In this document: positions 8,535 to 16,256 of the stretch, piece after piece
Layout: every line of letters begins with the position of its first letter
How positions within the stretch are numbered: position 1 is the first letter of the stretch
Assembly: GCA_019694395.1 (NCBI GenBank)
Contig: JAIBCC010000002.1
Coordinates: 412,633-476,632 of the forward strand
From: Pyrinomonadaceae bacterium
GTDB lineage: Bacteria > Acidobacteriota > Blastocatellia > Pyrinomonadales > Pyrinomonadaceae
Direction: 5' to 3'
Length of the DNA stretch: 64,000 nt
The notes under the pieces: generated by a model
What the model was told of the DNA's origin: nothing
Databases searched by the model: none
Seen by the model: the letters and a program-made list of their open reading frames with translations, nothing else
Translations under genes and position numbers: made by a program

Positions 8535-10328
8535 TTGAAACCGACTGATATAAAAGACCCTGAATATTTTCATAAGGTAGTTGACTGCCAATATGCCTGT
8601 CCGGCGCATACTCCCGTTCCAGAATACATTCGGCTGATCGCACAGGAAAAATATACCGAAGCCTATATGATCAACTGGGATTCCAATGTCTTCCCGGGAA
8701 TTTTGGGCAGAACCTGCGACCGTCCGTGCGAACCTGCTTGCCGGCGCGGGCGGGTAGAAAAAGAACCCGTCGCAATTTGCCGTTTAAAGCGTGTTGCCGC
8801 CGATAATAAAAATGGTGCTAAGGATTTAATGCCTAAAACTCCGTTTCAAGCGAACGGCAAAAAAATTGCCCTGATCGGTGCGGGACCTGCTTCCTTAACG
8901 GTTGCTCGTGACCTGGCTCCCCTTGGCTATGAAATTCACCTCTTTGACGAACAGGTCAAAGCCGGCGGATTTATGTTGAGCCAAATTCCTTCGTTCCGTT
9001 TACCCGAAACCGTTCTGGATGAAGAAGTTAATTATATTCTTGATTTAGGAATTCACACGCATTTCAAACAATATGTTGACAGTTTGAAGGGTGTTTTAGA
9101 ACAAGACTACGACGCGGTTTTCGTTGGAACGGGTGCACCACGCGGAAAAGATTTGCCAAAATTACCCGGACGTTGGGATACTGACGGCAAAAATATTCAC
9201 ATCGGGATCAATTGGCTGGCTTCGGTTGCTTTTGAACACGTTAAATCAATTGGTAAAAAAGTTTTGGTCATCGGCGGCGGAAATACGGCAATGGATTGCT
9301 GCCGCACTTCGAGACGTTTAGGCGGTGATGATGTCAAGGTCGTCGTTCGTTCACCTTTTGCCGATATGAAAGCGTCGCCCTGGGAAAAAGAAGATGCAAT
9401 GCACGAAGATATTCCCATTTTCGATAATCACGTGCCGAAATCTTTTGTTGTTGAAGACGGTAAACTGAAAGGAATGACGTTTGAAAAAGTCGAGGCGAAA
9501 TACGATGAAAACGGCAAGCGTTCGCTTGTTCCAACCGGCGAACCTGATGTTTTCTTCGAAGCCGACGACGTGATTTTGGCTATCGGACAAGACAATGCGT
9601 TTCCGTGGATAGAACGTGATATTGGTCTTGAATTCGGCGAGTGGGATATGCCGGTGGTTAACCGCGTAACGTTTCAGTCAACTCATCCTAAAGTTTTCTT
9701 TGGCGGAGATGCTGCTTTTGGTCCTGAAAATATCATTACTGCAGTTGCTCACGGACATCAGGCGGCAGTTTCAATTCATCGGCTTTGCCACGGCGAGGAT
9801 GTCAATGACCGTTTGCCGCCAATGGTAAATTTACACAGTGCCAAAATGGGCATACACGAATGGTCTTACGATAATGATATTTGGCACGACAAACGCTACA
9901 TCGTTCCCCAAGCCGATAAATCTTTGACTTTGAAAGACCGCAAAAAAGAAGTTGAACTCGGATTTGATGCCGCAACTGCATTCAAAGAAGCTGAACGGTG
10001 TTTGAATTGCGATGTCCAGACGGTTTTCACTGAAGTTAAATGTATCGAATGTGATGCTTGTGTGGACGTTTGCCCAACGGCTTGCATTACCTTTACCAAA
10101 AACGAGGAAGATGAAAAGGAGTTGCGAGAAAAATTGAAAGTTCCCGCGATGAATTTGAAACAGGATTTGTATGTTTCTGAGACTCTTCCGACCAAACGGG
10201 TGATGGTTAAAGACGAAGACGTTTGTCTGCACTGCGGACTTTGTGCCGAACGTTGCCCGACTTCGGCTTGGGATATGCAAAAGTTCTTTTACAACGTCAC
10301 TAAAACTTATACAGGTTGCAGTAAATAA
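8535..10328 (+). CDS. FAD/NAD(P)-binding FeS oxidoreductase (GltD-like) of the 2-oxoacid oxidoreductase operon
   Basis: 597 residues. The N-terminal GltD-like FeS region has C18, C22, C61, C65 and C69. It is followed by an FAD-binding Rossmann fold (GAGPAS, 115-120) and a second dinucleotide fold (VIGGGNTAMD, ~245). Two ferredoxin-type [4Fe-4S] clusters lie at the C-terminus (CIECDACVDVC and CLHCGLCAERC). It probably passes electrons between NAD(P)H and ferredoxin or directly to the downstream 2-oxoacid oxidoreductase. The start is TTG at 8535, supported by AAGGAA ten bases upstream; no ATG fits. First gene of the operon. Confidence 0.85.
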   Translation: MKPTDIKDPEYFHKVVDCQYACPAHTPVPEYIRLIAQEKYTEAYMINWDSNVFPGILGRTCDRPCEPACRRGRVEKEPVAICRLKRVAADNKNGAKDLMPKTPFQANGKKIALIGAGPASLTVARDLAPLGYEIHLFDEQVKAGGFMLSQIPSFRLPETVLDEEVNYILDLGIHTHFKQYVDSLKGVLEQDYDAVFVGTGAPRGKDLPKLPGRWDTDGKNIHIGINWLASVAFEHVKSIGKKVLVIGGGNTAMDCCRTSRRLGGDDVKVVVRSPFADMKASPWEKEDAMHEDIPIFDNHVPKSFVVEDGKLKGMTFEKVEAKYDENGKRSLVPTGEPDVFFEADDVILAIGQDNAFPWIERDIGLEFGEWDMPVVNRVTFQSTHPKVFFGGDAAFGPENIITAVAHGHQAAVSIHRLCHGEDVNDRLPPMVNLHSAKMGIHEWSYDNDIWHDKRYIVPQADKSLTLKDRKKEVELGFDAATAFKEAERCLNCDVQTVFTEVKCIECDACVDVCPTACITFTKNEEDEKELREKLKVPAMNLKQDLYVSETLPTKRVMVKDEDVCLHCGLCAERCPTSAWDMQKFFYNVTKTYTGCSK

Positions 10329-10338
10329 AAGATTTAGC

Positions 10339-10406
10339 CCACGAATAACGCGAATTAACGAGAATATTTTTAATTTTCATTTGTGGAAATTCGTGTTAAT
10401 TGGTGG
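10339..10406. repeat. Imperfect inverted repeat (CCACGAAT...ATTCGTG type) between operon genes
   Basis: The left arm 10339-10356 and right arm 10388-10406 are near-perfect reverse complements (one indel and two mismatches over ~18 bp), separated by ~31 AT-rich bases. This 'cacgaat-taac-acgaat' pattern resembles interspersed intergenic palindromes reported in many bacterial genomes. It could form a hairpin within the operon mRNA and alter expression of downstream genes, or simply be a mobile short repeat. Confidence 0.6.
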
Positions 10407-10426
10407 CAAAAATAAAATAACTCTAA

Positions 10427-12226
10427 ATGAGCGAAACTAAAGTAAACGATTTTGTAGTCAGATTTGCCAACGTCAACGGGACGGGTTCGGCAAGTGCTAA
10501 TGCTTTGTTCACCAAAGCAATTTTCAAGATGGGCGTGCCTGCCACGTCGAAAAATATTTTTCCGTCCAACATTCAAGGTTTGCCGACCTGGTATGAAGTC
10601 CGTGTCAGCGAAAGAGGATTTAAGGGAAGACGCGAAGGTGTTGATTTTATGGTTTGCGTCAATCCGCAAAGTATGAAAAAAGACGTTGCGGACACCAAAT
10701 CCGGCGGATATTTTCTTTACGATTCGACCAAACCGCTTCACGCCGAATACGTCCGCAACGATATAAATTATCTTGGAATTCCGCTGATGGAGCTTTCCAA
10801 TTCAAATTACACCGATCCGCGTCAACGGCAATTGTTCAAAAACATCATTTACGTCGGAGCTTTGGCGGCGTTGTTCGATATTGAGTTTTCGGTCTTGGAA
10901 AGTCTTTTGGCAGTTCAGTTTAAAGGTAAGGAAAAACTAATTGAGCCGAATATCAAAGCGTTAAAACTGGGCGAAAGTTACGTTCAACAAAATTTCTCCT
11001 ATCCATTAAATTTACGGGTTGAAAGACGCGATCTGGTTGGCGATTCGATTATTATGACGGGCAATTCTGCGTGTGCTTTGGGTGCGATTTACGCAGGGGC
11101 AACGGTAGCCGCCTGGTATCCGATCACGCCTTCAACCTCTGTTGTTGACGCATTTACAAAATACGCCGAGAAATATCGGGTTGACAAAGAAACAGGCAAA
11201 AAGAATTTTGCGATTGTGCAGGCGGAAGATGAATTAGCTGCGATTGGAATGGTTATCGGAGCGAATTGGAACGGAGCAAGGTCATTCACGGCAACGAGCG
11301 GTCCCGGCGTTTCACTGATGAACGAGTTTTTGGGACTGGCTTATTTCAGCGAAATTCCAACCGTTTTAATTGATGTTCAACGCACAGGACCTTCAACCGG
11401 AATGCCGACTCGGACACAGCAATCTGACATTCTCGAAGCCGCATACGCATCACACGGCGACACGAAACACGTTTTACTTTTCCCTTCATCCCCGAAAGAA
11501 TGTTTTGAAATGACGGCGGATGCTTTTGATCTAACTGAAAGATTGCAAACTCCCGTGATCGTGATGACTGACCTTGATTTAGGGATGAACGACCATATCT
11601 CCGAGCCTTTAACTTGGGATAGTAATCGTAAATATGATCGCGGCAAGGTTTTGGACGAAGCAGGATTGAATTCGGTTGAAAAATGGGGAAGATATTTAGA
11701 CGTTGACGGCGACGGAATTCCTTACCGAACAATTCCCGCTACGCATCCGACCAAAGGGGCTTTTGTGACTCGCGGTTCTTCCCGCAATGCTTACGCGGCT
11801 TACACGGAAGACAGCGGCGAATACCAAAAGAATATGGACAGGTTGGCGAAAAAGTTTGAAACTGCAGCGACAGTCGTTCCGAAACCGCATTTTTATCAAA
11901 AAGCAAACGCATCGGAAAACGGTGTTCTATTCTTTGGAACTTCAAGATTTGCCGCAGAAGAAGCTATTGAATTGCTAAAAGATGAAGGAATTAACCTGGA
12001 CGCAATGCGGGTTAAATCATTTCCATTCGGTAAGGAATTTGTTGATTTTGTGGAATCGCATTCAAAAGTTTTTGTTATCGAACAAAACCGTGATGCCCAG
12101 TTCAAAAGTTTAATGATGATTGAACTAAACACGAATCCCAATAAACTCGTTTCAATCTTAAATTATGACGGAATGCCCATAACTGCTGATTTTATTTTTA
12201 ATCAAATCAAGGGAAATTTAGCCTAA
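10427..12226 (+). CDS. korA: 2-oxoacid:acceptor oxidoreductase, fused gamma-alpha subunit
   Basis: 599 residues. Residues 1-190 form the gamma (CoA-binding) domain, starting with the typical VRFANVNGTGSASANALFTKA. Residues ~200-599 form the alpha subunit, with the YPITPSTSVVDAF pyrimidine-domain motif near 225 and an AEDELAAIGM segment. With the beta subunit (12701-13753) it makes a thiamine-diphosphate enzyme that interconverts a 2-oxoacid plus CoA with acyl-CoA and CO2, reducing ferredoxin. The gamma-alpha fusion is the common 2-oxoglutarate-type arrangement; the exact substrate is an inference. Cytosolic. Confidence 0.9.
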   Translation: MSETKVNDFVVRFANVNGTGSASANALFTKAIFKMGVPATSKNIFPSNIQGLPTWYEVRVSERGFKGRREGVDFMVCVNPQSMKKDVADTKSGGYFLYDSTKPLHAEYVRNDINYLGIPLMELSNSNYTDPRQRQLFKNIIYVGALAALFDIEFSVLESLLAVQFKGKEKLIEPNIKALKLGESYVQQNFSYPLNLRVERRDLVGDSIIMTGNSACALGAIYAGATVAAWYPITPSTSVVDAFTKYAEKYRVDKETGKKNFAIVQAEDELAAIGMVIGANWNGARSFTATSGPGVSLMNEFLGLAYFSEIPTVLIDVQRTGPSTGMPTRTQQSDILEAAYASHGDTKHVLLFPSSPKECFEMTADAFDLTERLQTPVIVMTDLDLGMNDHISEPLTWDSNRKYDRGKVLDEAGLNSVEKWGRYLDVDGDGIPYRTIPATHPTKGAFVTRGSSRNAYAAYTEDSGEYQKNMDRLAKKFETAATVVPKPHFYQKANASENGVLFFGTSRFAAEEAIELLKDEGINLDAMRVKSFPFGKEFVDFVESHSKVFVIEQNRDAQFKSLMMIELNTNPNKLVSILNYDGMPITADFIFNQIKGNLA

Positions 12227-12233
12227 ATCCTTT

Positions 12234-12626
12234 ATGAAAATTGATAGGCGAAAATTTATCGTAGGGTTGCCTATTACTTTATGGTTTGCTGGTAATTTAG
12301 GAACTTTGACTGTTTCAGGTGAAGGAAAAATGTTTGGATTGATCGGAAAACTGATTGCGGCAGAAGGAAAAAGAGATGAGCTAATTGAAATTCTACTTGA
12401 AGGCACAAACGAAATGCCAGGTTGTTTGAGCTACATTGTGGCAAAAGATAGTAAAGATTCAAACGCAATTTGGATAACCGAGGCTTGGAAAGATGAAAAG
12501 AGTCACAAAGATTCGCTTTCATTGCCGACTGTTAAACAAGCAATTGCCAAGGGCAGACCAATGATTGCCGGTTTTGGTGAACAAACAATCATTGAACCAG
12601 TCGGCGGACAAGGATTGAAAATATAG
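12234..12626 (+). CDS. Tat-signal ABM-domain monooxygenase-like protein
   Basis: 130 residues. The N-terminus DRRKFIVGL (4-12) followed by a hydrophobic stretch looks like a twin-arginine signal. The mature part (about 30-130) matches the small antibiotic-biosynthesis-monooxygenase/quinol monooxygenase (YgiN-like) fold, with GLIGKLIAAEGKRDEL, MPGCLSY and WITEAWKDEKSHKDSL. Such dimeric proteins oxidise quinols or aromatics, or serve as stress-linked proteins. It starts 8 bp after korA and lies inside the operon between alpha and beta, an unusual position. Role in the pathway unknown. Confidence 0.7.
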   Translation: MKIDRRKFIVGLPITLWFAGNLGTLTVSGEGKMFGLIGKLIAAEGKRDELIEILLEGTNEMPGCLSYIVAKDSKDSNAIWITEAWKDEKSHKDSLSLPTVKQAIAKGRPMIAGFGEQTIIEPVGGQGLKI

Positions 12627-12680
12627 TTTTCAGAGGTTAAGTTTTAATGTTAATTCTTTGCAAAAATTAACAAATAATAA

Positions 12681-12697
12681 TTAACCATTAACCATTA
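12681..12697. repeat. Tandem heptamer TTAACCA x2 (plus TTA)
   Basis: TTAACCATTAACCATTA just before the beta-subunit start: two copies of TTAACCA (12681-12694) and a partial third. A related TGTTAATT lies 30 bases upstream in opposite orientation. It belongs to the same class of 7-bp intergenic tandem repeats seen at 15301-15321 and 60637-60657. Confidence 0.5.
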
Positions 12698-12700
12698 TTT

Positions 12701-13753
12701 ATGTCTTATTTACGTTCTAAATTTCGTCATCCGGCGTTACCCAAAAACGATTTGGGTTACACGGTTGATTACTATGAAGGTTCACTTTCGACACTTTGTG
12801 CGGGTTGCGGACACGATTCGATTTCGGCGGCGGTTGCACAGGCTTGTTTTGAACTGAACATTGAGCCGCATAAGGTTGCGAAGCTTTCGGGAATCGGTTG
12901 CAGTTCGAAAACTCCAGCGTATTTTCTAAATAATTCGCACGGATTTAACTCGGTTCACGGGCGGATGCCGTCGGTGGCAACGGGCGCGAATCTGGCGAAT
13001 AAAGACCTGATTTATCTCGGCGTTTCGGGTGACGGTGATACGGCTTCGATCGGAATGGGGCAGTTTGTTCACGTTGTTAGGCGCAATCTGAATATGGTCT
13101 ATATCGTTATGAATAACGGTTGTTACGGTTTGACCAAAGGACAGGACTCTGCGACTGCGGACGCAGGTTCAAAGAATAAATCCGGCAACGTTAATTTGTT
13201 TGAATCAATTGACCTTTGCGGTTTGGCGATGGAACTAGGAGCAACTTTTGTCGGGCAAAGTTTTTCGGGTGACAAAGATCAATTAATCCCTCTCATCAAA
13301 GCGGCAATGTCACATCAAGGATTTGCTTTTTTGAATGTTATTTCGCCTTGTGTGACTTTCAATAACAATGTCGGTTCGACCAAATCTTACGATTACGTCC
13401 GCGAACATATGGAAGCCACTTCAACCTTCGATTTCGTGCCGATTGCAAAAACGATCAATACTGCTTATGAAGAAGGCACGACAATGGATTTGACGATGCA
13501 CGATGGAACTGTAATTCGTCTCAATAAAGTTTCGCCAGACTGGAATCCGCTGGACAGATTTTCGGCAATCAATGCGATGCAAAAAGCCAAATCTGAGGGC
13601 GAAATCCTAACTGGTTTGCTTTATCTAAACGGTGACCATAAAGAATTACATCAATTGTTAAATACTTCTGACACACCTTTGAATAAATTGACCGAGAAAG
13701 AATTATGTCCCGGAAGTGATGTTTTGCAAGGAATTAATGACAGTTTAAGGTAA
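12701..13753 (+). CDS. korB: 2-oxoacid:acceptor oxidoreductase, beta subunit
   Basis: 350 residues, thiamine-diphosphate-binding subunit. CAGCGHD (33-39) supplies FeS-cluster cysteines, and GIGCSSKTPAYF, GDGDTASIGMGQFVH and NNGCYGLTKGQ are the conserved ThDP/Mg blocks. It partners with the gamma-alpha subunit upstream. The C-terminal ~60 residues (DRFSAINAMQKAKSEGEILTGLLY...) are the usual KorB tail. Spacing to the preceding monooxygenase-like gene is 74 bp and contains short repeats. A strong terminator follows directly, marking the operon end. Confidence 0.9.
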   Translation: MSYLRSKFRHPALPKNDLGYTVDYYEGSLSTLCAGCGHDSISAAVAQACFELNIEPHKVAKLSGIGCSSKTPAYFLNNSHGFNSVHGRMPSVATGANLANKDLIYLGVSGDGDTASIGMGQFVHVVRRNLNMVYIVMNNGCYGLTKGQDSATADAGSKNKSGNVNLFESIDLCGLAMELGATFVGQSFSGDKDQLIPLIKAAMSHQGFAFLNVISPCVTFNNNVGSTKSYDYVREHMEATSTFDFVPIAKTINTAYEEGTTMDLTMHDGTVIRLNKVSPDWNPLDRFSAINAMQKAKSEGEILTGLLYLNGDHKELHQLLNTSDTPLNKLTEKELCPGSDVLQGINDSLR

Positions 13754-13787
13754 AAAAATGGCGAGACTCAAAAACTCGCCATTTTTT
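13753..13787 (+). terminator. Rho-independent terminator after the kor operon
   Basis: AAAAAATGGCGAG (13753-13765) pairs perfectly with CTCGCCATTTTTT (13775-13787) across a 9-base loop, giving a GC core and a T-run. The A-rich left flank makes it bidirectional, so it may also end the convergent lipoprotein transcript. Confidence 0.85.
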
Positions 13788-13804
13788 ATTTGATTTTGAA
13801 ATTT

Positions 13805-14572
13805 TCATTTCTTAATAGCTTTTTCAGTTCCAAATTGATCAACCCCACCAGCACCCCATTTCCCCACTAATGAGCCATCCGGTTTAATTTCGTAGGCAAC
13901 AAAACCACATTGATCTGCCCCAAATCCGGCTGTCACCATATTTTCCAGACGAACACCTCCCCCATTAAACGAATTTGCTCCTTTCCATTTAAACGTAAAT
14001 CCGGGACCAGACGGTGAAATAGTTAATTTTGATTTATATTCTTCGTCATTTTGATTTTTACCGGTAATTTGGTATTCACCCGCTAAATCAGTTCCGCTGG
14101 TTCGGACAGCTTTTTCAGTTTCAATGGAATCCTTTCCCCAATAACCTAATTTTCCATCTAAGGAACCGTCGGAATTGATTTTATAAAGTTTAACTCCGCA
14201 ACCTTTTCCGTTTGTGCCTTCGGTAAAAGCAACTGAAACAAAATTGTCTGTTTGAACTCCCACCCCGTCATATTTATTGCCCCCGGTATCCCAACTGAAT
14301 TGATAAACCTCACCGTGTTTGGTAACTTTCAGATCCGCAACATAAGTTCCCTGTCCGTTAGGATTTGTTCCTGTAGATTCGTATTCTCCTGAAATGTCTT
14401 TTGCCGAAAGGGTTTGGGTTGTCGGAGAGCTAGTTGCTGTTGGGGTTGGTGAAACATTCGTATTTTCAGCTGGTTTGATTGGTTCCTGTTTTGAACTTTT
14501 ACAGGCAAGAGCAAGTGCAATAAAAACTGTAATTGCAATGAAATGCGTAAAAAAGGGGTTTTGCCTTTTCAC
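13805..14572 (-). CDS. Lipoprotein with two tandem repeat domains
   Basis: 255 residues. The signal peptide ends in a lipobox LALAC (acylated C24), followed by a Pro/Thr/Ser-rich linker to about 58. Two homologous ~95-residue halves follow: 'ISGEYESTGTNPNG...GVGVQTDNFVSVAF...CGVKLYKI..DGSLDGKLG' and 'LAGEYQITGKNQND...GGGVRLENMVTAGF...CGFVAYEI..DGSLVGKWG'. The duplicated beta-rich unit is not tied to a named function that I can recall. The start is GTG at 14572 with AAAGGAG upstream at a rather long spacing. Probably an outer- or inner-membrane-anchored periplasmic protein. Confidence 0.7.
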   Translation of the reverse strand: MKRQNPFFTHFIAITVFIALALACKSSKQEPIKPAENTNVSPTPTATSSPTTQTLSAKDISGEYESTGTNPNGQGTYVADLKVTKHGEVYQFSWDTGGNKYDGVGVQTDNFVSVAFTEGTNGKGCGVKLYKINSDGSLDGKLGYWGKDSIETEKAVRTSGTDLAGEYQITGKNQNDEEYKSKLTISPSGPGFTFKWKGANSFNGGGVRLENMVTAGFGADQCGFVAYEIKPDGSLVGKWGAGGVDQFGTEKAIKK

Positions 14573-14723
14573 CTATTGAAATTTCTCCTTTTATAGTTTT
14601 AGATTAAAAGAAAGTGGAATTATCATAACTCAATTTGCAACTTTAAAGCTATGATTTTCAAGGTAAAAATTTACAAAATTTTGTAGTCCAAAAAAGCAAT
14701 ATTAGGTTAAAATTATCAAAGAT

Positions 14724-15272
14724 ATGACAGAAGAAAAAATCGTAACTATCTTCGGTGGCTCAAAATGTAGCGAAGGCTATCCCGAATATGAACAAGCATT
14801 AATGGTTGGAAGATTACTGGCTGAAGCAGGATTCACTATTTGCACGGGCGGCTATTTGGGCGTAATGGAGGCTGCTTCACGCGGCGCAAGGGAAAAGGGG
14901 GGTCGGGTTTTGGGAATTGTAATGAATCAGTTCAGAGCGGAACCAAATCGCTATTTAACCGACAAGGTTGCAACCAATCACTTTTACGATCGTTTGCAGG
15001 GACTAATTCAACGCTCTGTTGGTTTTATCGCCCTCAAGGGCGGAATGGGAACCGTAACCGAGATTTCACTGGTTTGGAATAAACTGATGACTCAGGTTAT
15101 TGACCCGCGTCCTTTGGTTTTACTTGGAGAATGTTGGAAGCCGGTAGTTAAATCGTGGGAGGAAAATTTAGTTGTCGGTGCGGAAGAGTTATCATTATTG
15201 AATTTTTCGGATACAGCCGAGGAAGCCTGTCAAATAATTGTTGAAAAATCAAAAGGAGTGAAAGTTAATTGA
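14724..15272 (+). CDS. LOG family (PGGxGT-type) nucleotide-binding protein
   Basis: 182 residues, Rossmann-like fold. GGYLGVMEAASRGA and the signature GGMGTVTE (about 112-119) are those of the LOG / 'lysine decarboxylase-like' family, whose characterised members are nucleoside 5'-monophosphate phosphoribohydrolases. The usual PGG is KGG here. The closest match by eye is the bacterial TIGR00725-like branch, whose substrate is less certain. Cytosolic, monocistronic or co-transcribed with the AIM24-like gene 57 bp downstream. Confidence 0.8.
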   Translation: MTEEKIVTIFGGSKCSEGYPEYEQALMVGRLLAEAGFTICTGGYLGVMEAASRGAREKGGRVLGIVMNQFRAEPNRYLTDKVATNHFYDRLQGLIQRSVGFIALKGGMGTVTEISLVWNKLMTQVIDPRPLVLLGECWKPVVKSWEENLVVGAEELSLLNFSDTAEEACQIIVEKSKGVKVN

Positions 15273-15321
15273 TAATGGATAAAGAAAAAAATTTCCAAAC
15301 ATTATCAATTATCAGTTATCA
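15267..15321. repeat. Inverted repeat plus tandem heptamers (ATTATCA/GTTATCA)
   Basis: The arms AATTGATAATG (15267-15277) and CATTATCAATT (15300-15310) are exact reverse complements. The right arm continues as three 7-bp units ATTATCA, ATTATCA, GTTATCA (15301-15321). The left arm overlaps the stop codon of the upstream gene. GTTATCA is the reverse complement of the TGATAAC unit found three times at 60637-60657. Confidence 0.6.
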
Positions 15322-15329
15322 ATAAAATT

Positions 15330-16256
15330 ATGAATTGTCCAAAATGTGCTACTCAACTTTCTCCCGAAGCCAGATTTTGTGGAAATTGCGGTTTTACTTT
15401 ACAACAAGCACCACCAACTCCACCTTATCAACAGCAACAGATGCCTCCCCCACCACAAGTGCCGCCAACTTATCAACAGCAAAACCAACAACAAGGTGCA
15501 TTTCGTTTTGATGCTGACGGAAGAGGTCAGGGGCGTGGTTATGACTGGGAAATCCAACACGCCGGAGCATTTGCTTTAGCAGTTATCAATTTACAGGCTG
15601 AACAAGCGATTTGCGCGGAAGCCGGAGCGATGGTTTCAATGTCGGGAAACGTTGAGCTTTATGCTGAAATGAAAGGCGGAATTTTCGGTGCCTTAAAACG
15701 AGCAGTTGGCGGTGAATCTGCTTTTGTTTCGACCTTTACGGCTCGCGGAGGAGCGGGCGAAGTAACTTTTGCGCCGGGAATGCCCGGGGATATTGCCGGA
15801 ATTGAAATGCAGAACCAAACTTTTATGGTGCAATCAAGCTCCTATTTGGCGGGTGACACCAGTTTGCAGGTGGAAACAAAATTCGGAGGTGCAAAATCGT
15901 TCTTTGGCGGTGAGGGTCTTTTTGTTTTGCAGGTAAGTGGTTCAGGACTTTTACTTGTTTCCTCCTTCGGTGCAATTCATCGAAAAAATATTCGTCCCGG
16001 TGAAAGATATGTCATTGATACGGGACATTTAGTTGCCTGGGAAGGACATATGCAATACAACCTTCGCAAAGCCTCTAAAGCCGGTTTTTTCCGTAGTATG
16101 TTAAGCGGTGAAGGAATGGTTGCCGAATTTCAAGGTCCGGGAGAGGTTTTAATTCAAACCAGAAATTTGGCTGCGTTTGCCGGTTTATTGAAACCATTTT
16201 TCCCAAATCAGAGCGGCAGCGGGGGCGGCGGATTTAATTTTAATATCGGAAGCTAA
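15330..16256 (+). CDS. Zinc-ribbon AIM24/TIGR00266 family protein
   Basis: 308 residues. An N-terminal zinc ribbon (C4, C7, C18, C21) is followed by a Pro/Gln-rich linker (about 27-60), then an AIM24-like double beta-helix domain (about 70-290). Typical elements are INLQAEQAICAEAGAMVSM, GESAFVSTF and GEGLFVLQVSGSGLLLVSSFG. The C-terminus is Gly/Asn-rich. Function of bacterial members is poorly defined; a structural or membrane-associated scaffolding role has been suggested for relatives. It converges with the metallophosphoesterase gene, the two stop codons overlapping. Confidence 0.8.
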   Translation: MNCPKCATQLSPEARFCGNCGFTLQQAPPTPPYQQQQMPPPPQVPPTYQQQNQQQGAFRFDADGRGQGRGYDWEIQHAGAFALAVINLQAEQAICAEAGAMVSMSGNVELYAEMKGGIFGALKRAVGGESAFVSTFTARGGAGEVTFAPGMPGDIAGIEMQNQTFMVQSSSYLAGDTSLQVETKFGGAKSFFGGEGLFVLQVSGSGLLLVSSFGAIHRKNIRPGERYVIDTGHLVAWEGHMQYNLRKASKAGFFRSMLSGEGMVAEFQGPGEVLIQTRNLAAFAGLLKPFFPNQSGSGGGGFNFNIGS

